IMG/VR virus record: IMGVR_UViG_3300020205_000652 | Coordinates: 1-23,227 of that record | DNA length: 23,227 nucleotides | Strand: one strand, 5' to 3' | Origin: a virus | Part shown: piece by piece, positions 5,018-12,800 of the stretch | How the letters are laid out: each line of letters opens with the position of its first letter | Position numbering within the stretch: position 1 is the stretch's first letter | Translations under genes and position numbers: made by a program | Notes under the pieces: generated by a model | The model's database searches: none | What the model was told of the DNA's origin: nothing | Seen by the model: only the letters and a program-made list of their open reading frames with translations

Positions 5018-5932
5018 ATGACCGATTTTCGCATGGATACGGCGGGTCTGTTTCTTGAGCGTCAGCTTGAGTTCATCCGCCCTCAGATATTTGAGACTCA
5101 GTACGCTGACATCAAATATCCCACCATTCTGCCTGTGACTAGCGAAGCTGGTCCTGGCGCTCAAACCTTCACCTATCGGATCATGGATTCGACTGGTGAG
5201 TTCCGCCTGCTTGCTGACGCTGCTGCCGACCTCCCCCGTGCTGACATCAGCCAAGTGGAGAAGAGCATCAGCATCCGCTCCTTCGGTGGTTCCTTCGGCT
5301 ACACCGTTCAGGAACTGCGTGCTGCTCAAATGGCAAACATTGCTCTTGAGCAACGTCGTGGTGCTGCTGTACGTCGCGCCTATGAAGAGAAGGTGGAAAG
5401 CGTTGCGCTGTTTGGTGAAAGCACCGTTGGCCTGTCTGGTTTCTTCAACAACTCCACCGTGGACATTGTTGCTGCTGATAAGTGGTTCTCCACCGTTAGC
5501 ATCACTGCCCAGGAAATGCTTGAACTGCTGAACTATGGCGTTACTGCCATCATCAGCGCTTCCAAGATGAAGGAGCAGCCTGACACCATCCTGCTTGGTT
5601 ACGACGACTACAACAAGATTTCGACCACCCGCAACTCCGATTCTTCGGACGTGACCGTGCTCGAATACTTCCTGCGTACCAACCCCTACATCCGTAATGT
5701 TGAGCCCATCAACCAACTGACCAAGGGGAACAACGCTGGTCGTCTGAACACTAGCCGCATGGTGGTCTACAAGCGCGATCCTGAGAAGGTGCAACTGCAC
5801 ATTCCTCAGCCGCTTGAACTGTTCCCGCCCCAACAGCGTGGTCTGGAGTTCATTGTCCCCGCTCATGCCCGTCTGGGCGGTGTGGCACTGTACTACCCCA
5901 AGAGCGTCATCTACGTTCAAGCTTCTTCTTGA
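5018..5932 (+). CDS. Major capsid protein (DUF2184-type, HK97 fold expected)
   Basis: 304 residues from ATG 5018, with AGGAG at 5006-5010 and a 7-base spacer, a strong site suited to a highly made protein. The N-terminus (FLERQLEFIRPQIFETQYADIKYPTILPV) and the following FTYRIMDSTGEFRLLADAAADLPRADI are typical of DUF2184 capsid proteins. So are SFGYTVQELRAAQMA, YEEKVESVALFGES, LLGYDDYN and the ending RLGGVALYYPKSVIYV. In DUF2184 proteins the HK97 fold is known from the family; here it is inferred. Length is normal for the family. It directly follows protease-scaffold and cement genes. Expression is probably high, given the ribosome site and the GC-ending codons (CTG, GTC) in runs. Confidence 0.9.
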   Translation: MTDFRMDTAGLFLERQLEFIRPQIFETQYADIKYPTILPVTSEAGPGAQTFTYRIMDSTGEFRLLADAAADLPRADISQVEKSISIRSFGGSFGYTVQELRAAQMANIALEQRRGAAVRRAYEEKVESVALFGESTVGLSGFFNNSTVDIVAADKWFSTVSITAQEMLELLNYGVTAIISASKMKEQPDTILLGYDDYNKISTTRNSDSSDVTVLEYFLRTNPYIRNVEPINQLTKGNNAGRLNTSRMVVYKRDPEKVQLHIPQPLELFPPQQRGLEFIVPAHARLGGVALYYPKSVIYVQASS

Positions 5933-5964
5933 ACCTAGCGAGGATGGGCGTTAAGCTATCAGCA

Positions 5965-5976
5965 GTTCTTAAGAAC
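5965..5976. repeat. Perfect 12-bp palindrome after the capsid gene
   Basis: GTTCTTAAGAAC lies in the 52-base gap between the capsid gene and the next gene. GGATG at 5942-5946 and CATCC at 5976-5980 could extend a wider imperfect hairpin. No T-tract follows, so it is not a standard terminator. It could be a protein site, an RNA processing hairpin, or chance. Confidence 0.35.
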
Positions 5977-5984
5977 ATCCCAAA

Positions 5985-6371
5985 ATGCTAATCGCTTATC
6001 GCCCTGACCTTGAAAATCCGCCTCGCGAAGGTGGTTTCGGCGTGGTCACTGAAGCTGGTCTCATTCAACTGGCTCCAGGACTCAACCAAGAAGTGCCAGA
6101 ACAGCAATGGCTAAAGGCGCGTCAAAACGCTACTGTCAAACGCCTAATGGCGATTGGTGCCATTGAAGAAGTTCAGGAACGCCTTACTGTAGAAGAAATT
6201 CCGCAGGACGTGCAATCACTGAGCAACATGCCCTTGGTTGAAGCATTCCGTGTGATCGAGATCATCCATGATGCTGAGCAATTGGCGGAATGGAAAAAGA
6301 TTGAAGGTCGCATTAAGGTGCGTAATGCCATTGCCAAGCGCATTGAAGCCATTAAAACTGGACGGGCCTGA
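5985..6371 (+). CDS. Small phage protein of unknown function, capsid-adjacent
   Basis: 128 residues from ATG 5985; no Shine-Dalgarno is visible. I do not recognise a named family. Residues 1-45 contain a Gly- and Pro-bearing segment (YRPDLENPPREGGFGVVTEA) and residues about 45-65 read WLKARQNATVKRLMAIGAIE, a helix. The rest is largely helical and charged, ending in IKVRNAIAKRIEAIKTGRA. No membrane segment or signal peptide is present. Lying between the major capsid protein and the DUF4054 connector, it may be a head-tail joining or capsid accessory protein. The KRLMAIGAIEEV-like segment resembles that of small capsid-adjacent proteins in other phages, but no function is implied. Confidence 0.65.
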   Translation: MLIAYRPDLENPPREGGFGVVTEAGLIQLAPGLNQEVPEQQWLKARQNATVKRLMAIGAIEEVQERLTVEEIPQDVQSLSNMPLVEAFRVIEIIHDAEQLAEWKKIEGRIKVRNAIAKRIEAIKTGRA

Positions 6372-6373
6372 TA

Positions 6374-6688
6374 ATGACGGTCTCCTACTCCAGCTTCCTT
6401 AATCGGTTTCCTGAGTTCACGCCCCATCCAGAGGGGATTGTGAACGGCGCCATCTCCGAGGCGAGTGCTGATGCTTCTAGTGATGTGTTTGGTGATCAAA
6501 CAGATCGTGCCGTGAAGTACCTAGCTGCTCATATCATTGCCATTCAACTTGCACAAATGGGCATCCAAATTGGTGCCACTGATGGCAAGGTATATGGCAA
6601 AGGACTTGAAGCCACACAATATGGCCAAGAGTTCAAACGAATGCTTGAAACCGTTGCCGGGTCTTCCATCATTGGATTTGTCGTATGA
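6374..6688 (+). CDS. DUF4054-type head-tail connector protein
   Basis: 104 residues from ATG 6374, 2 bases after the previous stop. The layout matches DUF4054: FLNRFPEF near the start, then a helix with A..ASSDVFGDQTDRAVKYLAAHIIAIQLAQ, a glycine turn (IGATDGKVYGKGLEATQYGQEF) and a final short helix. In tailed phages these gp6-like connector proteins form a ring under the portal that leads into the neck. The gene ends in an ATGA overlap with the next one. Length is at the short end of the family. The role is based on family knowledge and position, and the portal itself is not in the window. Confidence 0.8.
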   Translation: MTVSYSSFLNRFPEFTPHPEGIVNGAISEASADASSDVFGDQTDRAVKYLAAHIIAIQLAQMGIQIGATDGKVYGKGLEATQYGQEFKRMLETVAGSSIIGFVV

Positions 6689-7077
6689 TCAATGGGATGC
6701 CGCCACTAGCAAATGCAGCCCTTTCGTGGGATGTTGCCACTGGCGTGTATTCCGTTGATGCTTCTACTGGCAATCAAGTGGCCTCCGTTCAGGAAGTCAC
6801 CTACTATGCCTGCTTGAAGCAAAAGACCAATCCACGATACGATTACTTGCTTGGTGCTGATAACACTGCCGTCTACATGGAGGGGCGTTTAGTTGGACCA
6901 TTGGCGTTCTCTAACATTTCTCCTGGCAGCAGCGCTTCTGCAGTGATCAATGGGAGAGAGGGACGGTTTGAGCTACTGCCTAATGAACAACTTGTTGAAC
7001 ATTATTGGCAGTTTCTTGGCACACCAATCAGAGGCATCTTTAGACTGGTTGGTAAAGGAAGCGTCTTGAACGCTTAA
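6685..7077 (+). CDS. Probable head-closure (stopper) protein
   Basis: 130 residues starting at ATG 6685, which overlaps the previous stop as ATGA. The sequence is mostly beta-prone (NAALSWDVATGVYSVDASTGNQV, KTNPRYDYLLGADNTAVYMEGRL, then REGRFELLPNEQLVEHYWQFLGTPIRGIFRLVGKGS), fitting a small beta-barrel such as head-closure and head-stopper proteins. I see no signature that identifies it outright. The place after the DUF4054 connector and before the tail tube supports the call. It may alternatively be a second adaptor protein. There is no signal peptide or membrane segment. Confidence 0.5.
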   Translation: MINGMPPLANAALSWDVATGVYSVDASTGNQVASVQEVTYYACLKQKTNPRYDYLLGADNTAVYMEGRLVGPLAFSNISPGSSASAVINGREGRFELLPNEQLVEHYWQFLGTPIRGIFRLVGKGSVLNA

Positions 7078-7104
7078 TCGTTCCCATTCTCCCATCGAGG
7101 AAAA

Positions 7105-7686
7105 ATGACCATTTATCATCCCACCGAACTGGTTAAGAGCCAAGACGTTATCATTCGTGTTGGCTCTATCACTGGTACTACGCGCCCCCTCATCACTCAG
7201 AGTGGCGCCACCTTCACTGTAAGCGGCGCTCCTACGCTCTACACGCTGCAGGCTGCTACAACGGCCTCCATGGCCTTCAACGACAACAACACTGAGTTCT
7301 ACGTCCTTGGTGGCGGCGGCTTCACTGATAGCGTTGTCGTGACTGCTGGAGCCACTGCTTCCGTTACCACCTACTTCCAGAAGGACGTGGACGGTGCTGT
7401 GTTCCTCCCCAATAGCTTTGATGAAGCATTCCAAGTGGTTGCTGCTTCACGCTATGACAAGAACGCGGAAGTCTACTTTGAAGTGAACAAGCAACTGGGT
7501 TCCAGTGGTACTACGTTCTACTACGATCGCGTGGCTTATGTTGGTCGCGTTAGCAATCTGAACGAGAGCTATCCCGCTGACAACCTCGTGGAAGTGACTT
7601 TTGATGTGATGAGCCGTGGTCGTGTTGGCATCCACCAGAATGCCCAAGAGACTGGCAGCATCATCCCGACCACTCCTAACGCCTGA
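7105..7686 (+). CDS. Major tail (tube) protein
   Basis: 193 residues from ATG 7105, preceded by GAGG at 7097-7100. The central part reads NTEFYVLGGGGFTDSVVVTAGATASVTTYFQKDVDG, then FDEAFQVVAASRYDKNAEVYFEVNKQL and ESYPADNLVEVTFDVMSRGRVG. Phage tail tubes of siphoviruses show this pattern: a glycine-rich FTDSV turn, a YF.KDVDG segment and an ending with SYPADNLVEV.FD.MSRGR. Many copies polymerise into the tube around the tape measure. A strong terminator follows at 7709-7734, which is common after a highly expressed tube or capsid gene. The gene stands before the tail terminator and neck genes rather than after them. Confidence 0.85.
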   Translation: MTIYHPTELVKSQDVIIRVGSITGTTRPLITQSGATFTVSGAPTLYTLQAATTASMAFNDNNTEFYVLGGGGFTDSVVVTAGATASVTTYFQKDVDGAVFLPNSFDEAFQVVAASRYDKNAEVYFEVNKQLGSSGTTFYYDRVAYVGRVSNLNESYPADNLVEVTFDVMSRGRVGIHQNAQETGSIIPTTPNA

Positions 7687-7708
7687 TCCACTCCCATTGT
7701 TTCTTGCT

Positions 7709-7734
7709 AGCCTCTCCTTAGGGAGGGGCTTTTT
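7709..7734 (+). terminator. Rho-independent terminator after the tail tube gene
   Basis: AGCCTCTCC at 7709-7717 pairs with GGAGGGGCT at 7722-7730 (9 pairs including one G-U) around a TTAG loop, followed by TTTT at 7731-7734. The next gene begins only 6 bases further at 7741. Transcripts reading through would supply the downstream tail genes at lower level. Confidence 0.85.
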
Positions 7735-7740
7735 AATACC

Positions 7741-8151
7741 ATGAACATCACCCAGCTACGGGACGCCATTAATACGCTCTTGACTGACTCTCCGAGTTTG
7801 CTGGGCACCTACACGCTTCCTAATAAAAGCACCACTCCAGCAATTTACACAGTGGGCAGGCAGTCAGTACCGGCTGAATGGAAAGTGGCTGGCCTAGAGG
7901 CCACCATTCGTGAATTCCCTGAGAGGATTCCCACTGCCATGGTAGGGGCAGTGAAGGTCATGCAAACATGGGAAGTAGTGCTGGTGCAATATACGCCTGC
8001 TAGTACCACGCTGAGCACTGCCATTGACAGGATGGTGCGGCGATTCCCTGATGCACTATTACGTTACACGCAAAAGGATGACATCACCTATGAGCGTTGT
8101 AGATTTCTCATTCCTGATGCCACTGTTCGCAATCTCTACCCTGGTCCATAG
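7741..8151 (+). CDS. Probable tail terminator (tail completion) protein
   Basis: 136 residues from ATG 7741. The N-terminal helix (ITQLRDAINTLLTDSPSLLG) is followed by mixed alpha-beta segments with ATIREFPERIPT and VMQTWEVVLVQYTPASTTLSTAIDRMVRRFPDA. This short alpha/beta build, with a helix, a W.V.LVQY strand and a helix bearing RM..RFP, resembles tail terminator proteins that cap the tube and join it to the head. I base the call on this pattern and on its place beside a neck protein and after the tail tube. No ribosome site is seen next to the ATG; the GGGAGGGG of the terminator stem lies about 12-20 bases upstream. An alternative is a minor tail protein of unknown role. Confidence 0.6.
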   Translation: MNITQLRDAINTLLTDSPSLLGTYTLPNKSTTPAIYTVGRQSVPAEWKVAGLEATIREFPERIPTAMVGAVKVMQTWEVVLVQYTPASTTLSTAIDRMVRRFPDALLRYTQKDDITYERCRFLIPDATVRNLYPGP

Positions 8152-8153
8152 TC

Positions 8154-8618
8154 ATGGCTATCTTTGGCGGCAATGTCATTAACGGCCACCTTATTGAGAA
8201 TGCCTTGATTGCTGCGTTTGAGACGTGGGTGGAGGAGGACATCAACAAGAGGCACTGGGATGAGCAATTCAAGAACATGTCGAAATGGGACTATGACTTG
8301 GGCGACAAGCCAACTTTGCGGAAAAATGGAGAAGTTGTTGACAGCCCAAGGGACATTTATGATCTCGGCCTTTTGCACAAGAGCGGAATAGCAAGCTCAG
8401 TGGTTGAAAACACGGGAACGATGGTCACGGCTAATTGGCACTGGGATGCAAAGAACACCAGTGGCAAGGAATATGCCTGGTATGTGCATGAAGGTTTTGG
8501 CAGCAACACTACAGCGCGACCGTTCACTGACGACATTGCCTTCGCCCCCAATTTCTTCTTGAAAGCACCTGGCATCAGATTTAAGATGCGAGTTCGGGAG
8601 GCGCTGGCCAGGCTCTAA
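8154..8618 (+). CDS. HK97 gp10-like neck / head-tail joining protein
   Basis: 154 residues from ATG 8154, 2 bases after the previous stop. The start region (NVINGHLIENALIAAFETWVEEDINKRHWDEQF) is helical. SPRDIYDLGLLHKS at about residues 63-76 matches the PRD..DTG.L..S motif of the HK97 gp10 family, and YAWYVHEGF....ARPF near residue 105-125 matches its YA.yVE.G....ArPF block. Members join head and tail or support tail assembly. The gene overlaps the next by TAATG. It sits beside the tail terminator, as neck genes usually do. No catalytic residues are expected. Confidence 0.75.
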   Translation: MAIFGGNVINGHLIENALIAAFETWVEEDINKRHWDEQFKNMSKWDYDLGDKPTLRKNGEVVDSPRDIYDLGLLHKSGIASSVVENTGTMVTANWHWDAKNTSGKEYAWYVHEGFGSNTTARPFTDDIAFAPNFFLKAPGIRFKMRVREALARL

Positions 8619-8857
8619 TGCAAATCGACTACTTAAAAAGCGACGATGGCCGAGTGCATGCCATCAACTGCTCCTCTTCCGAAGGCGCCCTTGACATCGG
8701 CATATTGTGTTTGATTGCCTGCACTGAAAGTACCATTAGAATTACAGACGAACATCATCGTTTCATTGTTGAAGTGCCAAAGGAGTTTCGCTCTAGCAGC
8801 GAGCGCGTGAAGGCCTTCAACGCTTCTCTTACCATCCTGTCCCATGAGCAAGTATAG
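8618..8857 (+). CDS. Small hypothetical tail-region protein
   Basis: 79 residues from ATG 8618, sharing one base with the previous stop (TAATG), and overlapping the next gene start (8844) by 14 bases. The middle contains a hydrophobic, cysteine-bearing stretch (ALDIGILCLIACTES) but is too short and mixed to be called a membrane segment. The ends are charged. I recognise no family. Its place just before the tail assembly chaperone suggests a tail assembly accessory function, but that is only context. Confidence 0.55.
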   Translation: MQIDYLKSDDGRVHAINCSSSEGALDIGILCLIACTESTIRITDEHHRFIVEVPKEFRSSSERVKAFNASLTILSHEQV

Positions 8858-9389
8858 TTTCCTGCTTCAGTCCAAGGAAGCCGAGTATTTTGCACTTACA
8901 GAGCATCTTCGCTTGAAGAAGCATGGCGGCTGGTTGGTGGCAGAAGCCATCGAGCAGGAAGAGATCAGCAAGGTGCAAAGCCAAGCTACCATTCGTGCCG
9001 TGCAACTGGCAAAGCGTATTGCCACTGCCAAGGGCATTGAGCTGGATGAAGCCTTTGCGCTGCTGCAAGGTGGCACTGACCTTGGCGAGATGGAACTGCT
9101 TAGCGACTTCACTGAGGAGACGCTGGGCATGATCAGCAGCGGCGGCAGCATTGAAACCAGCAATGCTCGCATGGTGACGGCCTTTGTTCGTTGCCGTGGT
9201 GAAGGCTTTATTGATGGCCAATGGCAAGCCGTTGACGACTGGTCCATTGAAGACACCAAGACCATGGGACGGCCCGTGATCGCCAAGGCCATGGAATTCA
9301 TTGCGTCTGAGCAAGAGCAGGAGGCCAGCGAAGCGAACGCAGCAAAAAAAGCCCCGCAGAAGACGAAGGAAGTGTTGCCGAACGCCTAG
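8844..9389 (+). CDS. Tail assembly chaperone (lambda gpG-like), zero-frame product
   Basis: 181 residues from ATG 8844, overlapping the previous gene by 14 bases. It is largely helical and acidic toward the end, with AEAIEQEEISKVQSQATIRAVQLAKRIATAKG in the first third and a middle read as FVRCRGEGFIDGQWQAVDDWSIEDTKTMG. The C-terminus is rich in Glu, Ala and Lys (QEQEASEANAAKKAP). The last part holds the slippery run A AAA AAA at 9344-9350, and the -1 frame continues to 9817, the classical two-product chaperone arrangement known from lambda G/GT. The product would bind the tape measure and prevent its aggregation before tube polymerisation. Sequence identity to lambda G is not evident; the call rests on frameshift, size and place before the tape measure. 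Confidence 0.85.
   Translation: MSKYSFLLQSKEAEYFALTEHLRLKKHGGWLVAEAIEQEEISKVQSQATIRAVQLAKRIATAKGIELDEAFALLQGGTDLGEMELLSDFTEETLGMISSGGSIETSNARMVTAFVRCRGEGFIDGQWQAVDDWSIEDTKTMGRPVIAKAMEFIASEQEQEASEANAAKKAPQKTKEVLPNA
9344..9350 (+). other. Programmed -1 frameshift heptamer of the tail chaperone
   Basis: Seven A residues in the phase A AAA AAA (codons AAA AAA of the zero frame at 9345-9350), followed by GCC. A -1 slip puts the ribosome into a frame open to 9817 that has no internal stop and joins smoothly (AERLEKQAKAFLKGLVKWDD). I see no strong stem close downstream; poly-A heptamers can work without one. This matches the expected conserved frameshift of tail assembly chaperones. Confidence 0.88.
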
Positions 9390-9817
9390 AGAAGCAAGCC
9401 AAGGCCTTTCTCAAGGGCTTGGTGAAATGGGATGACATTCACTTTCGTCTGAATTCTTGTAGCTACAACGATGAACGCTGGTCTGCTAAAAACTTTGGCA
9501 GCCAGCGAGTGGCTGATGTAAATGCTGCATTGAGTTGGATTGAAAAGCATGATGTGGCAAGGTACAACCTTGAGAGCATTTCCATTGCAAAACTTGGTTC
9601 CTTTGTGGCTGCATCCCTTGGTGGCAAAAATACTAAGGTGTCGCCGCAGGACTTCTTGCCGTTTGACACGCGCAAGATTCGCACTGAACATGGCATCACT
9701 GACAAGAGCATAGAAGTGTTGCGTCGTTTGATGAAAACACAGGCGATGGATGGCAGGGTGATTGGTTTGCTTGCTGAAGAATTGAAAAGCGCATCATCGC
9801 GTAGTAATGACGAATAG
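9350..9817 (+). CDS. Tail assembly chaperone extension (lambda gpT-like), made by -1 frameshift
   Basis: The -1 frame from 9350 gives 155 residues after the 169 shared codons, a fusion of about 324 residues. It reads PAEDEGSVAERLEKQAKAFLKG then LVKWDDIHFRLNSCSYNDERWSAKNFG. It ends with an S-rich tail (ELKSASSRSNDE). A TTG at 9419 starts a 132-residue frame but is unlikely to be a separate gene because the fusion sequence continues upstream of it without a break. In lambda-like phages the extended form (GT) links the tape measure to tail-tube subunits. This is family knowledge. The 3' end lies 35 bases before the tape measure start. Confidence 0.82.
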   Translation, partial: SPAEDEGSVAERLEKQAKAFLKGLVKWDDIHFRLNSCSYNDERWSAKNFGSQRVADVNAALSWIEKHDVARYNLESISIAKLGSFVAASLGGKNTKVSPQDFLPFDTRKIRTEHGITDKSIEVLRRLMKTQAMDGRVIGLLAEELKSASSRSNDE

Positions 9818-9852
9818 TTGGCTAAACTGAGAGGTAATAGGACGAGTAGATC

Positions 9853-12800
9853 ATGGCTGCTGCGGAACTGAAGCTTCAAGTAGGGCTTGATCTTGCTTTC
9901 TTCCGGCAGCAACTGGCGCAACTTGGCAGTGTGGCGGTTGGCTATCAATTGCCAATCAATATCAAGTTTGACCGTCTTGGTATCCAACAAGAACTGAATA
10001 GACTTGCAACAAATATAAACAGGCGAAAGTATAAACTAGAAGTTGCCACCAATATACAAAAAGAAATTGAGGCCGCTGGAAAGCTTGACACGGCTCTTAG
10101 CAATTTACAAGGCAAGGAAATTGGCATTAAGGTAACAGGCACTCTTGGTAAGATTGCGCCAAAAGATGCTACTAAAATTCGCAATGATCTAGCGGAGGCC
10201 GTTGCTGGAGGAACAGGTAAAAAAATTCTTGTTGATGTTAGCGTCAGAGAAAATGCTATTGGAGAGGAGCTTCGTGCAGTTCGTAAAGCATTAAATGAAA
10301 AGATTACTCCTAAAAACGGCAAAATTCTTGTCGCTGCCAGTATTCGGAGTGGTATTACAAATGAAGAAGCTAAAGAGTTCAGGGAATCAGTTAAACGCAA
10401 AGTTGGCAACATTATTGTCAATGTCACGGGATCTGCCGACCAGCTAAGGGCTAAGGAAGCAAAGAGTATTCGCACCTCTCTTTATCAATCCATTATCTCC
10501 AATGGCGGAAAAATTAAAATTCCCGCCACATTGACTATTGCGGATAGCGAAGTTGCTGCGTTTCAAAAAGCTGTAAACAGTAAATTTGCTGGAATTACTG
10601 TCAAGGTCAAGGCTGAGATTGAAGAAATTCAAGGCGGAAAAACACAAGCGCAAATCGAAAAAGAAGCAATGGCTGGATGGCAGCGCATCCAAGAAGTGGG
10701 CGCCGCACGAATGAGTGGAGGCTCGTCTGATCCTGCTCGCAGAGAAAGTTTGCGTCAATCGCTCTCTGGAAGAGACATTGGAGAGCTAAGGAGCATAGGC
10801 GAACAGTTGGGAGTAAAAGGAGCAAGGCGATACAGTAATGTGCGAAATTTAATCGAAAAGATTGTTGCAGATGCTTCGATCGAAATGATCAAGAAGTATC
10901 TTGATCCTCAAGCGGTAATGCGTAATCCAGACAGAAGTGGCTTGGGTAAAGTCCTTGACACTTTTGCTCGCGGTGTCTTCCACATGCTTGGCATGGATCC
11001 GGCAGCAATGATGGCGGCGCAAAGACAAAAACTACTGCCTCCTTCCATTAGCTGGCCTGCTTCTGCCGCCACCCCGCCATCGTATCAAGGGAAACCCGGC
11101 ACGATGCTTCCAGGAGCACCAGCGCCCACGTTGATTGGTGGGGCTCCTGGCCCTTTTGGGCTCTTGCCTCGCACAACAAGGGCAGGCGCCATGGGCGACA
11201 TGATGCGCATGCTATCGCAAGGTGCTGGCGAGGAGTCTCCAGGAGTATTGGCTAAAACAACAAAAGCCAGAATTGATGAAATTATCAATAAATACTTGCG
11301 AGTGGTTGAAGTCCAGGTCGGAAAATCTTTTGATATTCCATTTGAACTCAAGAAACAATTAAATACTTTCTCTTATCTTGTCCAGGCTTTGCGTGACGCG
11401 GAAACACGCACAGCACAAATGCAAATGCCTACTACTAAGGCAATTGGAGGTACTGCTTTTGGTTCCCAAAAATATCTTCCAACTGCTCTTGGTGATGAAA
11501 CCAAGAAAGTATTGAGAGATGCGGCTCATGCATTCTTGCGTGTGATGCGTGAAGAAATGAGAAAAGTTGTATATCAAGTCAATGTGCAGGATCTTGGGCA
11601 GGCAATTAACAGGCAAGCAATGCTGCCAGGGCAAGCTAAAGCGCCTTTGATGTTGCCCGCAGCAGGAGGTACAACGCCTCGCAACCAAATGCCTTTGCAT
11701 GCGGTAAGTACAGGCGCTTATGTTGGCCAGCCAGGCTTTATGCAAGCGCCTTCCATTCCGCCTCCAATGGGCGGTGGTGGCGCTCCTCCCGCTCCTCCAT
11801 CCCCTCCAAGTGGCGGGCGTGGAGGCTTCGGAAGCTTTGGCGGCTTTGGAGGGGCAATGCCCAATCTTTCCTTGCCAGGCGCTGGCTTGGTGAAAGAGGT
11901 GGGCGACCAGTTTGGCTATGCAGCCCAGCAAGTATTGCTATTTGGCACCACTTACAAGGCACTTGCCTTCCTCACTGACTTCCCATCGAAAGTGGGAGAA
12001 GCCGTTGCACAACTGCAAAGCTTCCGCAATACGCTTCAGGCCATTACTCCTAATGCCGACGAATTTCAAAAGTCAAATCAATTCATCCTTGATACTGTAG
12101 ATAAATACAATATTCCCATTCAATCCGCTCGCGATGGATTCACTAAGCTTTACGCATCCATGAAACCCGCTGGCTTTAGTGGTGAACAAATACAAAAATT
12201 GTTTCTTGGCATCTCAAAAGCTTCTGCCACGCTAGGCCTAAGTAGCGACAAAGTGGATCGCGTCACCTATGCGTTCTCCCAAATGGCAAGCAAAGGGCAA
12301 TTGATGTCCGAAGAAGTTTCTGGGCAATTGGGAGACGTAATTCCTGGCGCCTTGTCAATCATGGCAAAAGCTGCCAATATGGACATCAAAACCTTCAAGA
12401 AAGCGATGGAGGATGGAGTATTTGTCGGAAAAGCATTCACGGATGTGATGAGCAATGTCCCGATTGTTTTAGAGCAGCGCTTTGGTAAAGGCGCCGAAGG
12501 GGCTGCTAAAACCTTCCAGGGTCAAATGAATGCAATGGCGACCGCCACGCAAATGCTGTATGAATCATTTGTTCCAGTTGGTGATCTTTTTACCAGCAAA
12601 ATTGTTGCGCCATTCACGAAAGGATTACAAATACTGGCGGACGGATTCAATGCTTTCTTCTCTGGCGCGGCCACTAAGACCGCCGGTGGTTCTGCTCTGT
12701 TTCAAGAACTAGAAAAACTACGTCCCACCTTCAAGGGCATTGCTGATAACATCAAGCAGTTATTACCTGTTTTGCAATCTTTCGCAACCACAGCCCTGGG

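Noticed and set aside
3877-5034. Long minus-strand frame (385 codons) opposite the scaffold and cement genes
   Set aside because: It is antisense to well-supported genes and its product is Ser/His/Gly-rich without family pattern; it is a shadow of codon bias in the real genes.
4982-5920. Minus-strand frame of 312 codons opposite the capsid gene
   Set aside because: It mirrors the capsid gene's codon use; no motif or ribosome site supports it.
9395-9421. Short stem CAAGCC/GGCTTG downstream of the seven-A slip site
   Set aside because: It begins about 44 bases after the slip site, too far to act as a usual stimulator, and is a weak stem.
9419-9817. A stand-alone gene starting at TTG 9419
   Set aside because: The frame continues without a stop back to the seven-A slip site and joins the chaperone gene in the expected way, so it is read as the frameshift extension.
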